64,000 nucleotides of DNA from Methylotenera_A sp963701715 (GTDB taxonomy: Bacteria; Pseudomonadota; Gammaproteobacteria; Burkholderiales; Methylophilaceae), in NCBI GenBank assembly GCA_963701715.1, contig CAVPAX010000004.1:529246-593245 (forward strand). Reading direction: 5' to 3'. Positions 28,659 through 38,245 of the stretch are shown in pieces. The position numbers and the translations under genes are program-made. The notes below the pieces were generated by a model that worked only from the letters and a program-made list of their open reading frames with translations, ran no database searches and had not been told where the DNA came from. Positions within the stretch are counted from its first letter, which is position 1. Each line of letters begins with the position of its first letter.

Positions 28659-28973
28659 ATGTTGAAGCGTTTTGCCGTTAATTTTGTTTTGATATTCCTG
28701 TTTGCCTTTGCGCAGATAGGTGCTGTTACGCATGAAATCAGCCATCTTAATGATTTTGCAAAGCATCAGCAGCAAGACAAAAATACACATAACGAGCAAT
28801 GTCCGCAATGTATCAGCTTTGCTAAAATAGGCAGCGGAATTGCATCTCATGCCTTTATATTGCCTCTAGTATGCACCAGCTTTAGCAGAGCTATTGGCAA
28901 TTACTTCCACTACCCGTCTTATCTTCATACTGCCTACGCGGCACGCGCACCACCTCAAACTCATCGCATTTAG
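28659..28973 (+). CDS. small exported protein, DUF2946-like, ahead of TonB receptor
   Basis: 104 residues. A hydrophobic N-terminus (LKRFAVNFVLIFLFAFAQIGA) is followed by a His-rich stretch with EISHLNDFAKHQQ, a CPQC motif, and a second hydrophobic segment. Small proteins of this type with His and paired Cys often precede metal-related TonB receptors. The family assignment is by resemblance only. ATG 28659 was chosen because longer frames overlap xerC. The receptor gene starts 57 bp downstream. Confidence 0.6.
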   Translation: MLKRFAVNFVLIFLFAFAQIGAVTHEISHLNDFAKHQQQDKNTHNEQCPQCISFAKIGSGIASHAFILPLVCTSFSRAIGNYFHYPSYLHTAYAARAPPQTHRI

Positions 28974-29030
28974 TTTTTAATTTTCCAGCTTCTTAGGCTG
29001 GCTATTTGCTATTTTTTTGAGGTGATTGAC

Positions 29031-31059
29031 ATGAAATTTTCGCAAGATTTGTCTATGGCTTTTGCCATAAAACCCATTGTATTCATTATCAGCGGGCTTA
29101 TATTCAATACGACATTTGCGGCCGATGAAACAAATATCGATCTCGCGCCCTTAGCAGTCACGGGCAACCCGCTTGGAGTGGGTTCAGATGAACTTGTTGT
29201 ACCAGTTTCTGTACTGAACGGCCGTGAACTGAGTCTGCGCCGCGAAGGCACGCTGGGTGAAACCCTCAACGGTTTACCAGGCGTTTCTGCTACCCGGTTT
29301 GGGCCTAACGCTTCGAGACCTGTGATTCGCGGACTAGATGCCGAGCGTGTGCGCATTATGCAAAACGGCGTTGGTGTATTAGATGCATCTTCTTTAAGCT
29401 TCGACCATGCTGTCGGCGTGGATCCGCTGATTATCGAGCAGATTGATGTAGTGCGCGGACCTGCAGCCTTGCTGTATGGCGGCAGCGCCATGGGCGGCGT
29501 GGTGAACGCAATTGACCACCGCATTCCAAAAGAAAAACTGGACGGCATTACCGGCCGCGCCGAAACGCGCTTTGGCGGAGCGGATAGCACCCGTAATGGT
29601 GCCGCGGTGGTTGATATCGGCAATAACTTATTCGCCATTCACGGCGATGTTTACACACGCAAAACCAGCGATTTGGATATTCCTGGATTTGCTGTAAGTC
29701 GTCGCAAGAGCGAAGCAGATGGTACGCCACGCGAGAATCGTGGCAAACTAGTCAATAGCGCATCGGATGGCGATGGTGGCGCATTGGGCGCATCACTTAC
29801 ATTCGATAACGGTTATGTCGGCCTCTCCTATTCCACACTGGATAACACGTATGGCACGGTGGCGGAAGAAGAAGTGACGATTGATATGAATAGCAATCGC
29901 TGGGATTTAGCGACCGAGTTTACCGAGCTTGGCACTGTCATCAACCGTGTGAAATTCCGTATGGCGCATACTGATTACGAGCACAAAGAACTGGAAGGCG
30001 CAGAGGTTGGCACCACATTTAAGAACCGCGGCCTGGAAGGCAATATTGAAGCGGGTCACAGCCCGTACCTTATTCAATGGATTGGGCTAAATGGCGTGGT
30101 TGGTTTTCAGTTTGGTAATACCAATTTTGAAGCGATTGGTGAAGAAGCATTTGTCCCCAGCGTGAATACGCAAAATAAAGCGGTTTATGTTTACGAAGAA
30201 CTCCCCATCAATCAACACAAAATCACCTTTGGCGGCCGTATGGGGCATACCGCAGTAGATTCTAAAGACAGTGCAACTTTTGGCGCCGGTCAAAATAACA
30301 GCTTTAATCCCAATAGCTTTGCGCTTGGGCGGCTTGTACCGCATTGATGATAATTGGTCGCTCACCAGCAATTTATCGCACAACGAGCGCGCACCCAGCT
30401 ATTTCGAGCTTTACGCCAACGGCGCGCATGTGGCTACAGGTCAGTTTGAAGTAGGAAATAGCAGTTTTGATAAGGAAAAATCCAACGGTCTGGATGCACA
30501 ACTGCGCTGGAAAGACGGCCGCAACAACGTGAATGTTGGCGCCTATTACACGCATTTTAGCAACTTTATCGGACTGTTTGATACCGGCAATGTTGAGCCT
30601 ATTTCTGGCCTACCGGAAGCCCAGTTCAGAGCCGTCCGAGCGGTGTTCAAGGGTATGGAATTTGACGGCAAATTCGGCCTCAATGATAACTTGGACTTAA
30701 CTGTGCGGGGTGACTACGTACATGCGCGCGATGAAACCAACAGCGATTATCTGCCGCGCATTGCGCCGCTACGCCTGGGTGCTGGCTTGCTCTATAAACT
30801 TGGCAATTTCAGCGCGCGGCTGGACGCATTGCATGCCTTTAAACAAAACGACACTGCGAATAACGAGCTGAAAACCGATAGTTATACGGATGTCACTGCG
30901 CTGGTGGCTTACAAATTGCCTACTAAGTTAAATGTAGAGTTATTTGCCAAGGCCAACAACTTGCTGGATGACGAAATTCGCGAACACGCCTCGTTCCTGA
31001 AAGATATTTCACCTGCGGGAGAAAGGTCTATTTTAATTGGTGCGCGGGCAGATTTTTAG
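29031..31059 (+). pseudogene. TonB-dependent receptor (ZnuD-like), single frameshift
   Basis: Outer-membrane uptake receptor. Signal peptide ends near TTFAADE; the plug domain has RPVIRGLDAERVRIM and the hallmark VRGPAALLYGGSAMGGVVNAI, resembling zinc receptor ZnuD. The barrel continues to a C-terminal Phe in IGARADF. The frame breaks at GGG 30327-30329. Reading GG there joins NPNSFALG to GLYRIDDNWS and gives 675 residues from 2028 bp. So it is a one-G insertion in a short G-run, natural or a base-call error. GAGGTG precedes ATG 29031. Confidence 0.85.
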
Positions 31060-31424
31060 CCGAACAGGATTAAACCCCACACCAGCAAAAACAGCAAAAT
31101 CGCCATCATCACTGCCGCACTGCCGATATCTTTGGCGCGTGCGGCAAGTGCATGGTGGTCAATAGAAGTATGGTCCACCGCCGCCTCAATGGCCGAGTTC
31201 AGCAACTCCACCACAAACACCAACAGAGTCACGCCCACCAGAAAAATGCGCTCGATATTGGTGTGGCCTAAGTAAAACCCTAGTGGAATCAACACCACCA
31301 TCAACCAGGTTTCCTGGCGAATCGCAGCCTCGCTTTTATATGCCGCTTTTAAGCCGGCAATTGAATAACCAGCCGCTTTGGCAATGCGTTCCAAACCGTT
31401 TTTACTTTTGAATGGGCTTTCCAT
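31056..31424 (-). CDS. dgkA: diacylglycerol kinase
   Basis: Small integral membrane kinase that recycles diacylglycerol. The 122 residues have three membrane helices and the signature VELLNSAIEAAVDH with the catalytic Glu. It is convergent with the TonB receptor; the two stop codons overlap by four bases (31056-31059). Confidence 0.94.
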   Translation of the reverse strand: MESPFKSKNGLERIAKAAGYSIAGLKAAYKSEAAIRQETWLMVVLIPLGFYLGHTNIERIFLVGVTLLVFVVELLNSAIEAAVDHTSIDHHALAARAKDIGSAAVMMAILLFLLVWGLILFG

Positions 31425-31504
31425 TGCTTACCTTTGCAATTAAATAATCACGTGAATTTTAACATGCGCTATCATATTGTTTTTAGCTAAATTGAGTAAC
31501 GAAA

Positions 31505-31777
31505 ATGGCAAGAATGGTGAAATGTGTAAAACTAGGTAAAGAAGCAGAGGGCATGGACTTTCCCCCTTACCCGGGCGAATTGGGTAAAAAAATCTACCTA
31601 AACGTCAGCAAAGAGGCATGGGCTGCATGGCTAAAACAGCAGACCATGCTGGTGAACGAAAACCGCCTGAGCTTGGCCGACCCCGCCGCGCGTAAATATT
31701 TGAGCGAACAAACCGAGAAATACTTTTTTGGTGAGGGTGCGGATACAGCAAGTGGGTATGTGCCGCCGACAAAGTAG
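31505..31777 (+). CDS. yggX: probable Fe(2+)-trafficking protein
   Basis: 90 residues of the YggX family, which protects iron-sulphur clusters from oxidation. The pattern MARMVKCVKLGKEAEGMDFPPYPGELG-type start with a single N-terminal Cys7 is typical, as are WAAWLKQQTMLVNENRLS and the YFFGEG tail. It stands alone between dgkA (divergent) and a broken unknown gene. Confidence 0.95.
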   Translation: MARMVKCVKLGKEAEGMDFPPYPGELGKKIYLNVSKEAWAAWLKQQTMLVNENRLSLADPAARKYLSEQTEKYFFGEGADTASGYVPPTK

Positions 31778-31812
31778 GCTTTGATTTATATTTGCGTTAC
31801 TTTAGACCGCTA

Positions 31813-32327
31813 ATGTCCACAGTGGCAAAGATTGAGAAGCTTCAAGCCCAGGTTGCACGCTATATTCTTTCTTCTAACGACTTCGAAGAAGCACTAAGTT
31901 ACTTCTACCCGAGGCCTCCAGAAGACACTGTCGTAATTCGCCGTGCATTGCTAACTACCGCAATCATTGCATATGCCCGCCCATTTACAAATAACGAGAG
32001 AGGGTCGTCTGCCGAGGTTACAGCTACTGTTTGCTGAAACTTAACAATATCCTATCAAAAGACGAACTAGCACAGCATAAACACCTCATTGAAATGCGCA
32101 ATCTAGCAATCGCTCACTCGACATCCGAATTGCGGCCAGTTCTGTACAACCCCCTAGACCCGCCAGCCTACTTAGCTGGCCACCAGATCTTCGATCCGCT
32201 GACACAAGCTATCGATCGCCAATTGTTCGCTTCAGCTTGCAATAAACTTCGGTCAGCCTATTTCGAGTCGATTTCAGAGCTTAATACCCAAATACGCAAG
32301 TCAACTAGCGTAGAGCGTGCAAATTAA
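31813..32327 (+). pseudogene. unknown protein, frameshifted
   Basis: Two adjacent frames look like one protein. The first (from ATG 31813) is helical: STVAKIEKLQAQVARYIL and ending in SAEVTATVC. The second runs to 32327 with LIEMRNLAIAHS, an arginine-to-histidine spacing reminiscent of HEPN motifs, though too weak to assign. The span is 515 bp, so one missing base between about 31990 and 32036 would restore a 171-residue protein. I do not recognise the family. Confidence 0.5.
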
Positions 32328-32364
32328 TTTGTAATTGCACATCATTTGAGTCTCAAATCCATCA

Positions 32365-32417
32365 AAAACAATGCCTCTGCAAGCCAATATCCATGCGGCC
32401 TCCAGAGGCATTGTTTT
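32365..32417 (+). repeat. palindromic repeat copy 1, possible terminator of rpiA
   Basis: Perfect 15 bp arms (AAAACAATGCCTCTG and its complement) enclose a loop AAGCCAATATCCATGCGG that is shared with the copies at 36053, 40965 and in part 45540. It lies 13 bp past the rpiA stop and has T-runs in both directions, so it can terminate transcription. Confidence 0.8.
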
Positions 32418-32430
32418 ATACTAAAAAGGC

Positions 32431-33090
32431 TTATTTTTTGTAAGTTTTTACGCCATTCGCGGTCGCCAGCAATAAAATATTTGCAGGACGTGCAGCAAAT
32501 AGACCATTGGTCACTACACCGACGATTTGGTTGATTTTGGCTTCCATGGCAACCGGGTCGTCAATTCTTAAGTTATGCACATCTAAAATTATATTGCCGT
32601 TATCTGTGGTGAAATCGCGCAGCACCGGCTGGCCGCCCAGTTTCACCAGCTCGCGCGCCACATGGCTGCGTGCCATCGGCAGCACTTCTACCGGCAATGG
32701 AAACTTGCCCAACACCGGCACATATTTGCTCTCGTCACAAATACAGATAAAAGTTTTAGCCACGGCCGCAACTATCTTTTCACGAGTCAGCGCACCGCCG
32801 CCACCCTTGAGCATATGCATGTGCTCGGTGATTTCATCTGCACCATCGACATAAATATCCATGCTGTCGATACTGTTTAAATCGTAAACTTTAATGCCAT
32901 GGCCGCGTAAACGCTCTGCTGTGGCCTCACTGCTGGCAACGGCACCATCGATTTTGCCTTTTACTTTTGCAAGCTCTTCAATAAAGTAATTGGCCGTGGA
33001 ACCTGTGCCTACGCCGATAATGCCTTCTTTTACGTATTCCACTGCGGCTTTTGCCACTTGTTGTTTTAATTCATCTTGCGTATATGCCAC
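32431..33090 (-). CDS. rpiA: ribose-5-phosphate isomerase A
   Basis: Interconverts ribose- and ribulose-5-phosphate; in methylotrophs this also feeds the ribulose monophosphate cycle. The 219 residues have GVGTGSTANYFIEEL, ASSEATAERLRGHGI, the active-site DGADEI and KGGGGALTREKIVA. It is divergent from ilvA. Confidence 0.96.
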   Translation of the reverse strand: MAYTQDELKQQVAKAAVEYVKEGIIGVGTGSTANYFIEELAKVKGKIDGAVASSEATAERLRGHGIKVYDLNSIDSMDIYVDGADEITEHMHMLKGGGGALTREKIVAAVAKTFICICDESKYVPVLGKFPLPVEVLPMARSHVARELVKLGGQPVLRDFTTDNGNIILDVHNLRIDDPVAMEAKINQIVGVVTNGLFAARPANILLLATANGVKTYKK

Positions 33091-33178
33091 GATAATTCCT
33101 CAAAATTCTCTATAATCACAAAAACATAACTATACACCGCAGCCATTAGTTTAAAAACAAGCCTATTCAAAATATCGT

Positions 33179-34690
33179 ATGACCATCAACTACAAAGAAA
33201 AAATTGAACACTCGCGCGTGTATGACGTGGCGAAAAAAACGCCTTTGCAGCTGCAGCCGAATTTATCTGCGCGCATTGGTAACCGCGTTTTATTGAAACG
33301 TGAGGATATGCAACCGGTGTTCTCTTTCAAGCTGCGCGGCGCGTATAACAAAATGGCGAACTTGCCTGCTGATGTGCTGAAACGCGGCGTGATTGCTGCC
33401 AGTGCGGGCAACCATGCACAAGGCGTAGCACTAGCCGCACAAAAGCTGAAATGCCGTGCTGTGATTGTTATGCCCACCACCACGCCCGCAATTAAAATAA
33501 ATGCCGTCAAAAGTCGCGGCGCAGAAGTGATTTTATTTGGCGATAGCTATTCTGACGCTTATGTAAAGGCGCTGGAACTGGAGAAATCTGAAAAACTTAC
33601 CTTCGTGCACCCGTATGACGACCCGGACGTGATCGCCGGACAGGGCACGATCGCGCTGGAGATTTTGGAGCAAAGTAAAGAACCGATAGAAGCAATATTC
33701 TGCAGTGTAGGCGGCGGCGGATTGGTTGCAGGCATTGCGGCGTATATCAAAGCCGTGCGGCCGGAAATTAAGGTCATCGGCGTAGAGGCCAAAGATGCCG
33801 AAGCGATGGCGGAATCGCTGAAACAGGGCAAGCGCGTGGTGCTGGAGCAAGTCGGGCTTTTTGCCGATGGCGCAGCTGTGAAACAAGTTGGCGAGCATAC
33901 ATTTAGCTTGTGTCAACAATTTGTGGATGAAATGATTGTGGTGGATAACGATGCGATTTGCGCCGCAATTAAAGACGTATTCGAGGATACGCGCAGCATT
34001 TTGGAACCCGCCGGAGCGCTTTCCGTTGCGGGGATGAAGGCTTATGTCGAACGCGAAAATCTGCACGGCAAAACTCTGGTGGCCATTGCCTCAGGTGCGA
34101 ATATGAATTTCGATAGATTGCGCTTTGTGGCCGAGCGCGCCGAGGTGGGCGAAAAACGAGAAGCACTGCTTGCAGTCACAATTCCTGAAAAACCGGGCGC
34201 ATTCAAAGCGTTCTGCCGCTTACTGGGCAACCGTAATATCACCGAATTTAATTACCGCTACGATGACCCGAAAGCCGCGCATATATTTGTTGGTGTGGCC
34301 GTGCACGATCCAGCCGAAACAGCAAATCTGATTGCAGAATTGCAGGCGCAAGATTTGCCAACACTGGATTTAACCGATAACGAAATGGCCAAATTGCACT
34401 TGCGCCACTTAGTCGGCGGACGCGCGCCACAGGCCGAACACGAGGTGGTGTATCGCTTCGAGTTCCCCGAAAAACCGGGTGCTTTAATGAAATTTTTAGA
34501 TAGCATGGGGCACGATTGGAATATCAGCCTGTTTCATTACCGCAACCATGGGGCAGATTTTGGACGCGTGTTGGTGGGTATGCAAGTACCACCGAATGAA
34601 CAGACTGAGTTTGTAGAGTTTCTGCAAAATCTCGGCTACCCATATTGGGATGAAACCGAAAACCCGGCGTATCAACTATTTTTAGGGTGA
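33179..34690 (+). CDS. ilvA: threonine ammonia-lyase, biosynthetic
   Basis: PLP enzyme that makes 2-oxobutanoate for isoleucine. The 503 residues show the PLP lysine in FSFKLRGAYNKM, the glycine loop SVGGGGLVAG, and two C-terminal ACT-like regulatory repeats (about 325-400 and 420-500, each with PEKPGA), expected to bind isoleucine. A clean hairpin follows the stop. Confidence 0.96.
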   Translation: MTINYKEKIEHSRVYDVAKKTPLQLQPNLSARIGNRVLLKREDMQPVFSFKLRGAYNKMANLPADVLKRGVIAASAGNHAQGVALAAQKLKCRAVIVMPTTTPAIKINAVKSRGAEVILFGDSYSDAYVKALELEKSEKLTFVHPYDDPDVIAGQGTIALEILEQSKEPIEAIFCSVGGGGLVAGIAAYIKAVRPEIKVIGVEAKDAEAMAESLKQGKRVVLEQVGLFADGAAVKQVGEHTFSLCQQFVDEMIVVDNDAICAAIKDVFEDTRSILEPAGALSVAGMKAYVERENLHGKTLVAIASGANMNFDRLRFVAERAEVGEKREALLAVTIPEKPGAFKAFCRLLGNRNITEFNYRYDDPKAAHIFVGVAVHDPAETANLIAELQAQDLPTLDLTDNEMAKLHLRHLVGGRAPQAEHEVVYRFEFPEKPGALMKFLDSMGHDWNISLFHYRNHGADFGRVLVGMQVPPNEQTEFVEFLQNLGYPYWDETENPAYQLFLG

Positions 34691-34712
34691 TTTCTAAATC
34701 TTCAACCACCAC

Positions 34713-34734
34713 CATTGGCTGTTAACAGCCAATG
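34713..34734. terminator. perfect hairpin after ilvA
   Basis: Nine-base arms CATTGGCTG and CAGCCAATG enclose TTAA. No U-tract follows, so it may stabilise the ilvA message or need Rho. The rest of 34735-34884 is AT-rich, with no further element that I can identify. Confidence 0.5.
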
Positions 34735-34884
34735 ATGATGGGTTGCGAGAAAATAACTCATTGTTTTATAAAAACATTAATATAATATACAGGCTAGTAT
34801 AATTTTTGCTTTAATAAACCATTAGGGATTGAACCTAATAAACAATAATTTGCCAAACAGGCGGAAAAACTCTGGAGACTTTTA

Positions 34885-36027
34885 ATGAAATTTGTACCGA
34901 CATTTAACAAAACCTACACCAGCTTATTGATGCTGGCACTGATAGCCAGTTTAGGCGCTTGCAGCAAAGAAACTGCAGAAAAAACACCTGCCCCGGAAGC
35001 CAATACCAGTGCGGTTGCTGGCGATGCTGTTGCGGCTAACGCAGGCGTTGCCTACGTTACCAGCCAAGATGCGGGTGTGAGTGTGATTGACTTAGCCACT
35101 ATGCAAGTGACTAAGCAAATTGACGTGAAAGCTGAAGGCCCGCGCGGCCTGGGCGTGACCGATGATGGCAAAAAACTCATTGTTGCAACGCGTGAGAATG
35201 AAAGTATTTCAATCATCGACACCGTCACGGGCGAAGTCACACAACAAATTCCAGTCGGCAAAAACCCAGAGTTTGTACGCGTAAACGGTAATTTTGCTTA
35301 TATTTCATCCGAGCCAAGCGCAAAAGGCGGCCCGCCACCTGCACCAGGTGCAAAACCGGCGGAAGATGACGATGATGACGAAGACAAAATCCCAGCCAAA
35401 ATCGCCGTGGTGGATTTAACCAAGGGCGAAAAAGTGCGCGAAATTACGGGCGGCCCGGAAACTGAAGGGATTGAATTTTCGGCTGACAACAGCAAGCTGG
35501 TGATTACCAACGAAGCAGACAACACCGTGACCGTGCACGACATTGCCAGCGGCGAGTTGCTAAAAACCATCAAAACACATGAACACGGCGACAGGCCGCG
35601 CGGCATTAAGGTTTCGCCTGACGGCAACACTTACCTTTCCACGTTAGAATATGGCAATAAATTCATGGTGCTAGATAAAGATTTCAATTTTGTGCGCACG
35701 GTGGACACTGCGGAAACACCTTATGGTATTTCCTACGACAAAAAAGGTGAGCGCATTTTTGTAGCGGCCAACAAGGCAAAAGTGCTGCAAGTATTTGATG
35801 CTAAAACCTATGAAAAAATTAAGGATATTCCAACAGGCAACCGTTGCTGGCACTTTAGCTTTACGCCGGATGACAAACAGATTTTGCTGGCTTGCGGTAA
35901 ATCGGATGCTGTGTTTGTGATCGACGCCGAAAAACTGGAAGTGACTAAACAAGTGGAAGTGAAAAACTTACCTTGGGGTTTGGTAACTTACCCAAAAAGC
36001 ATGGGTAGCTTAGATACAAAACATTAA
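34885..36027 (+). CDS. YVTN beta-propeller lipoprotein (PQQ-associated type)
   Basis: 380 residues. The lipobox LASLGAC places the lipidated Cys near 26; then come repeated blades with SVIDLATMQVTKQI, SIIDTVTGEVTQQI and similar. An acidic linker (DDDDDEDK) at about 160 separates blades. The end carries NRCWHFSFTPDDKQILLACG and LPWGLVTYP, typical of beta-propeller proteins linked to PQQ-dependent oxidation. A role beside quinoprotein dehydrogenases is inferred, and would suit a methylotroph. Confidence 0.85.
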   Translation: MKFVPTFNKTYTSLLMLALIASLGACSKETAEKTPAPEANTSAVAGDAVAANAGVAYVTSQDAGVSVIDLATMQVTKQIDVKAEGPRGLGVTDDGKKLIVATRENESISIIDTVTGEVTQQIPVGKNPEFVRVNGNFAYISSEPSAKGGPPPAPGAKPAEDDDDDEDKIPAKIAVVDLTKGEKVREITGGPETEGIEFSADNSKLVITNEADNTVTVHDIASGELLKTIKTHEHGDRPRGIKVSPDGNTYLSTLEYGNKFMVLDKDFNFVRTVDTAETPYGISYDKKGERIFVAANKAKVLQVFDAKTYEKIKDIPTGNRCWHFSFTPDDKQILLACGKSDAVFVIDAEKLEVTKQVEVKNLPWGLVTYPKSMGSLDTKH

Positions 36028-36052
36028 TCATTTATAGCTAAATCCAACTTAA

Positions 36053-36104
36053 AACATATGCCCTGTAAGCCAATATCCATGCGGCTTGCGGGGCATATTT
36101 TTTA
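36053..36104. repeat. palindromic repeat copy 2
   Basis: Arms ATATGCCC...AAGCC pair with GGCTT...GGGCATAT around the common loop AATATCCATGC. It sits between the beta-propeller gene and the convergent EVE gene and ends in a T-run, so it can serve as a terminator. Confidence 0.8.
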
Positions 36105-36108
36105 CATG

Positions 36109-36567
36109 CTACTTAAGCAACTTTAAAATAAATTCCCAGTCTTTTGGGTCTACGGGCGTAATCGACAATCGATTGCCGCGCTGCAAAGTCCGCAAGTTCA
36201 CCAGTTCCGGCGTTTCACGCATTTCTTTCAAACTTAAAAGCCGCGTTTTACGCACAAGTTTCACATCCACATTCATCCAGCGCGGCGTTTCCGGCGTGGC
36301 CTTTGGGTCGTAATATTTATGGCCTTTGACGAACTGAAAACGGTCAGGATACGCATTGGAACTCACTTCGCAAATGCCGGCAATGCCAGGCATTTCGCAG
36401 TTTGAGTGATAAAACAGCACACCATCGCCAATACGCATTTGATCCCGCATAAAGTTACGCGCCTGATAGTTACGCACGCCATACCAATCTACTGTTTGAT
36501 TTGGCATAGCTGCCAAATCATCTATAGACACATCCGCAGGCTCAGATTTCATTAACCAATAACGCAT
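36109..36567 (-). CDS. EVE domain protein
   Basis: 152 residues of the EVE/thymocyte nuclear protein 1 family, starting YWLMKSEPADVSID and with VDWYGVRNYQARNFMRD and VLFYHSNCE. EVE domains bind modified bases in DNA or RNA. It lies near zapA and the 6S RNA, a frequent betaproteobacterial arrangement; here a DUF2237 gene lies between them on the other strand. Confidence 0.92.
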   Translation of the reverse strand: MRYWLMKSEPADVSIDDLAAMPNQTVDWYGVRNYQARNFMRDQMRIGDGVLFYHSNCEMPGIAGICEVSSNAYPDRFQFVKGHKYYDPKATPETPRWMNVDVKLVRKTRLLSLKEMRETPELVNLRTLQRGNRLSITPVDPKDWEFILKLLK

Positions 36568-36636
36568 ATTAATTTAATTTTCTAAGTTTCATAAATTGGG
36601 TATGATAAATGAAATTAACCCTTTCGGAACAAAACC

Positions 36637-36996
36637 ATGACGCGCAACGTACTTGGCACAAGCCTGCAAATTTGCAGCTTAAATCCGCTGACTGGCTTTA
36701 CGCGCACTGGATGCTGTGAAACAGGCAGTGAAGACATTGGTAGCCATACCGTTTGTTGCCAAGTAACCGATGAGTTTTTGGCATTTTCATTTTCTAGTGG
36801 CAACGATTTAAGCACACCACGGCCAGAATATGGTTTTGAAGGTCTTATGGCAGGCGACCGCTGGTGCGTATGTGCTGCACGTTGGCTTGAAGCATCGGAA
36901 GCTGGCTTTGCACCGCCAGTAATTTTAGAAGCTTGCCATGAAAAATGCTTAGAGATCGTGAGCCTGGCAGATTTGAAATATCACGAACTGAGGTAA
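36637..36996 (+). CDS. DUF2237 family protein
   Basis: 119 residues with six or more conserved cysteines, including TGCCETG, TVCCQV, WCVCAARW and CHEKCLEIV, and the DUF2237 motif NVLGTSLQIC. The function is unknown; it is often annotated as a small cytosolic protein. The start at 36637 matches the family N-terminus. Confidence 0.9.
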   Translation: MTRNVLGTSLQICSLNPLTGFTRTGCCETGSEDIGSHTVCCQVTDEFLAFSFSSGNDLSTPRPEYGFEGLMAGDRWCVCAARWLEASEAGFAPPVILEACHEKCLEIVSLADLKYHELR

Positions 36997-37004
36997 CAGA
37001 ATTA

Positions 37005-37202
37005 TTTTCTCTAGTGTTGCCTGAGCCGTTAATCCTGAACCAAAAAAGTTCAGGTGGTAACAACCTAAAGCACTTTAGGTACACTCGCCAAGGGCATCTT
37101 AAAAGAACACCCAATTTAGAGCGCGCACACCGTGCTTGATGAGCCGAAACCTATAACAAAGACTAGTTCAAGGAATTTAGACTCAAGCAACACCACAGAA
37201 AA
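37005..37202 (-). ncRNA. ssrS: candidate 6S RNA
   Basis: The ends pair over about 20 bases: UUUUCU, GUGUUGC and CUUGAG on the 5' side with CUCAGG, GCAACAC and AGAAAA on the 3' side. The middle can form the open bubble and an apical stem. A hairpin CCUGAAC...GUUCAGG just before the 3' stem is placed like the CCUUGAAC...GUUCAAGG hairpin in E. coli 6S RNA. It lies just after zapA on the same strand, the usual location. It would bind sigma-70 RNA polymerase in stationary phase. Confidence 0.65.
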
Positions 37203-37251
37203 CAAGCTTGATAATAAAGCGGCGTTGTTACGAACTGATGAAAAAAACTAG

Positions 37252-37557
37252 TTATAAAAGCTTAGTTTGCGCAGCCATTGCTTCATCAATTTTATTCTGC
37301 ATGAGACTAATCCTACGCTTATAATCGCCAATGTCAACATCACCTGTTTTTGTGTTGAGCAATTCGTGTGAGAGGTTGAGTGCAGCCATGATTGCAATCC
37401 GTTCTGCTCCGACAACCTTTCCAGAATCTCGAATCTCGCGCATTTTTTTATCAAGGTAGTCAACCGCATCCATTAAACCCTGCCGCTCTTCGTCTGTACA
37501 CGAAACCGTAAACTCGCGTCCCATGATCAGCACATCAACTGGTTTAGCAGCACTCAT
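37252..37557 (-). CDS. zapA: cell division protein ZapA
   Basis: FtsZ-ring associated protein. The 101 residues have the ZapA pattern PVDVLIMGREFTVSC and AVDYLDKKMREIRDSGKVVGAERIAIMAALNLSHELL, followed by a coiled-coil C-terminus. Its ATG overlaps the upstream small gene stop by four bases (37554-37557), indicating coupling. Confidence 0.93.
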   Translation of the reverse strand: MSAAKPVDVLIMGREFTVSCTDEERQGLMDAVDYLDKKMREIRDSGKVVGAERIAIMAALNLSHELLNTKTGDVDIGDYKRRISLMQNKIDEAMAAQTKLL

Positions 37558-37760
37558 AAAGCCTCAATACTTTCTGGCATGGAAGCAAGTAAACTCTCGA
37601 GCTTATCGCCAGCCAGCTGCATATTGTTTTTGAGAGCACTGGCATCCTGCTGAGCTTGCGATAAATCACTACGCAATTGGATATTCTCTTCGCGCAAATC
37701 ACTACACAAAGTGATTAGCCTGGTTATTTTTTCTTCTAAACTTTTTAAATCTGCTTCCAT
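37554..37760 (-). CDS. ZapB-like coiled-coil protein (TIGR02449 type)
   Basis: About 68 residues, almost entirely coiled coil (LKSLEEKITRLITLCSDLREEN), just upstream of and overlapping zapA. This matches the small partner protein that precedes zapA in many proteobacteria. ATG 37760 fits the family length; an in-frame extension to 37796 adds twelve unlikely residues. Confidence 0.8.
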   Translation of the reverse strand: MEADLKSLEEKITRLITLCSDLREENIQLRSDLSQAQQDASALKNNMQLAGDKLESLLASMPESIEAL

Positions 37761-37860
37761 AATCCCACTATAATTGAAAAAATTCATTATAGTCAATAGC
37801 TAACGTGGACTATTCAAAGTAATTTGACACCTTTTACATGCTTGTTGTATAAAAAATTAA

Positions 37861-37888
37861 TTGTAATAGCGATATAAATCGATATAAT
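37861..37888 (+). promoter_or_regulatory. candidate sigma-70 promoter for btuB-btuM
   Basis: TTGTAA (37861-37866) and TATAAT (37883-37888) are 16 bp apart. Transcription would start near 37895, at the 5' edge of the riboswitch. Confidence 0.55.
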
Positions 37889-37894
37889 CGTCTG

Positions 37895-38085
37895 CAGTTG
37901 TCAGGTGCTTATGTTTATTTTCTATAAACATAGGTGAAACTGGGAAATAGGTGCGTTAACTATAACAATGCCTATGCTGCCCCCGCAACGGTAAGTGAGT
38001 GTAGTTTTACAACCAGCCACTGAGTAAAAACTTGGGAAGGCGTAAAACAATTCCTCATAAGCCCGGAGACCGGCCTCGCAACCAA
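37895..38085 (+). promoter_or_regulatory. cobalamin riboswitch
   Basis: Contains the B12-box and other conserved blocks in order: GTGAAACTGGGAA, GGTGCG, CTGCCCCCGCAACGGTAAG, AGCCACTG, GGGAAGGCG, and AGCCCGGAGACCGGCCT. Adenosylcobalamin binding should repress expression. It lies upstream of btuB and, from the layout, probably also controls btuM. The 160 bp to the btuB start can form GC-rich helices that may be the expression platform. Confidence 0.96.
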
Positions 38086-38245
38086 AGCCTTATTTTAAGG
38101 CGCGCTAGGAAATGCCGCGGGGTGACGGTGTCAAAAGCTGCTGCTCGGCTATTTCTTGAGTGCATTTTTTGTCAGCTTTTCCCTCACTTATTCCCTGGTT
38201 TTTATTAACTTGCATGCGGGGACGCGTGTAATTTAGGGAAAAACA

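Noticed and set aside
32031..32327. HEPN toxin assignment from RNLAIAHS
   Set aside because: The motif is short, the gene is frameshifted, and no partner antitoxin is visible.
37005..37202. 6S RNA on the + strand
   Set aside because: The element is nearly symmetric and the + strand also shows CCTGAGCCG, but the minus strand agrees with zapA orientation and with the 3' bubble hairpin of E. coli 6S RNA.
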